NCBI RefSeq assembly: GCF_030816075.1 | Contig: NZ_JAUSXO010000001.1 | Location: 1,550,001 to 1,614,000, forward strand | Reading direction: 5' to 3' | DNA length: 64,000 nt | Origin: Arthrobacter agilis | Lineage (GTDB): Bacteria; Actinomycetota; Actinomycetes; Actinomycetales; Micrococcaceae | Shown here: in pieces, positions 62,892 through 64,000 of the stretch | How the letters are laid out: each line of letters opens with the position of its first letter | Position numbering within the stretch: the first letter of the stretch is position 1 | Notes under the pieces: model-generated | Database searches by the model: none | What the model was told of the DNA's origin: nothing | The model's input: the letters and a program-made list of their open reading frames with translations, nothing else | Translations under genes and position numbers: made by a program

Positions 62892-64000
62892 CTAGCCGAC
62901 GCCGACGGCTTCCAGGCGTCCGGAACGGACTGCAGCGACGAAAGCCTGGAAGTCGCGTTCGTTCTGGTCGGCATAGTGCCCGGAGAAGTCGGCAATGGAG
63001 CGGTCGAATGTGTCGCTGCTACCCAGGTAGGCGGCCAGCGCGACGGGGTCACCGGATCGGGCATGCGCCCGTGCCAGGGTCCATCCGCAGGCATTGGCAT
63101 AGAACGTCATGCCGAGCGGCCTCATCCCCTCCACAACGGCTGAACCCTTCATGTCACGCAACTGGCGCCAATACAGATACCTGTTCTCCTGTACGCCCTT
63201 CGTCCAGCCAAGAAAGATGTCGCTCGCGGCCTGCATCATCCGCTGCCCCTGCACCACCCGCTCGCCCGGCTGGCGGAACCGGCTCTTCGGCAGGTGGTCC
63301 TCGAGCACAGACCTCCTGGCTTCCTTGACCTGCAGGAACAACGGATCCTGTTGATCCCGGCCCTGAAGCAGAGCGATGAATGCCCGCGTGCCGACACTGC
63401 CGACACCCACGACTCTGCGGGCGACATCGACCACTTCGAAGCGCTCCAGCAAGTGACGCCGGTCAGCAGGGAGGGTGGCCCGGTAGGCGCGGAACTGCTC
63501 ATGAACCACCTGCTCCACCTCATCGGGCGACATGCCGAACGATCGACCCAGGTCCCGGGCAGGAATGATGATCGGAGGCTTGCTGACGATCCGGTACTTC
63601 CCGTCGACGCGCTCGGCGAGCTTGGAGAGTGCCTGCAGACTGTCACGGGTGCGAGCCTTGGCGATGTTCGTCCGCGCCGACTTGCCCACATCTTCGGCCC
63701 TCTTCAGGGCCTTGCCCTTCTGGGTCGCCACCGCCACATCGATGGCGTCCATCAGTTCCTCCTCGGACAGTCGGGCGTACCAGATGTCCAGAGTCCGCAT
63801 CTGCGCGAACCGGGCCATCGCTTCGCGGTATGCCCGCACCGCCGTGAGTGTCACTTCGAGCGCGTCGTCTTCGGCGAATGCGTTGTTCCTCGCCGCGATC
63901 ATGAAACTCGCGGCCATGCGCTTCACGTCGTACTCGAACGGCCCTGGAAGCGTTTCGTCGAAGTCGTTGAGGTCGAACATCAACCTCCGCTCCGGTGAGG
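62892..64000 (-). CDS. DUF2252 family protein, partial at the right edge
   Basis: 369 residues are visible; the frame remains open past base 64000, so the start is outside. The RRLMFDLNDFDETLPGPFEY motif, followed by DVKRMAASFMIAARNNAF and VGVGSVGTRAFIALLQG, is the core of DUF2252. The fold resembles aminoglycoside phosphotransferase-like kinases, with FDLNDFDET as a catalytic-type segment. The substrate is unknown. The C-terminus ends VRSGRLEAVGVG at TAG 62892. Confidence 0.87.
   Translation of the reverse strand, partial: SPERRLMFDLNDFDETLPGPFEYDVKRMAASFMIAARNNAFAEDDALEVTLTAVRAYREAMARFAQMRTLDIWYARLSEEELMDAIDVAVATQKGKALKRAEDVGKSARTNIAKARTRDSLQALSKLAERVDGKYRIVSKPPIIIPARDLGRSFGMSPDEVEQVVHEQFRAYRATLPADRRHLLERFEVVDVARRVVGVGSVGTRAFIALLQGRDQQDPLFLQVKEARRSVLEDHLPKSRFRQPGERVVQGQRMMQAASDIFLGWTKGVQENRYLYWRQLRDMKGSAVVEGMRPLGMTFYANACGWTLARAHARSGDPVALAAYLGSSDTFDRSIADFSGHYADQNERDFQAFVAAVRSGRLEAVGVG

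Overview
This window is a GC-rich, gene-dense chromosomal segment. It looks like an actinobacterium of the Micrococcaceae (Arthrobacter type). That assignment is an inference from gene content and order, not from a database search: hemW-lepA, rpsT, holA-comEC-comEA, a DegV protein and leuS lie together, followed by a glpF-glpK-glpD glycerol cluster. Other actinobacterial signs are the many GTG/TTG starts, a mycothiol-linked relic and numerous apparently leaderless promoters.

Layout. Bases 1-13,250 are conserved housekeeping genes, mostly on the minus strand: a DUF4870 tail, hemW, lepA, an orphan PemK/MazF-like protein, rpsT, holA, the competence genes comEC and comEA, a DegV lipid-binding protein and leuS. 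Just upstream of leuS is a compact attenuator: an eight-residue leader peptide with three consecutive Leu codons, a hairpin and an intrinsic terminator. Bases 13,535-18,870 hold glpK, glpF and glpD, with a divergent SorC/DeoR-type regulator. Bases 18,945-23,955 hold an alcohol dehydrogenase/TetR pair around a clean operator, then an operon of aldo/keto reductase, alpha/beta hydrolase and GT4 glycosyltransferase.

From about 24 kb the window becomes accessory: small regulator-plus-enzyme modules (TetR/DUF2306, PadR/HAAS, HxlR/VOC, LysR/EamA), a GAF-ANTAR regulator, DUF2254, pyruvate oxidase, a large MalT-like LuxR regulator, an HD-GYP-LuxR operon with DUF4242, several lipoproteins, an ABC exporter, five VOC-family genes and gene relics (AraC N-terminus, K+-channel S4 segment, DsbA-like C-terminus). 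Bases 56.8-64 kb carry a redox and ion-stress set: two VOC proteins, NDH-2, AhpD, TetR, a Na+/H+ antiporter and DUF2252.

Recurring themes are perfect inverted repeats placed on promoters of regulator modules, -10 boxes six or seven bases before the start codon, and three reading frames interrupted at or near G/C homopolymers. Those interruptions may be real variation or consensus errors. No tRNA, rRNA, CRISPR array, insertion sequence or prophage was seen.
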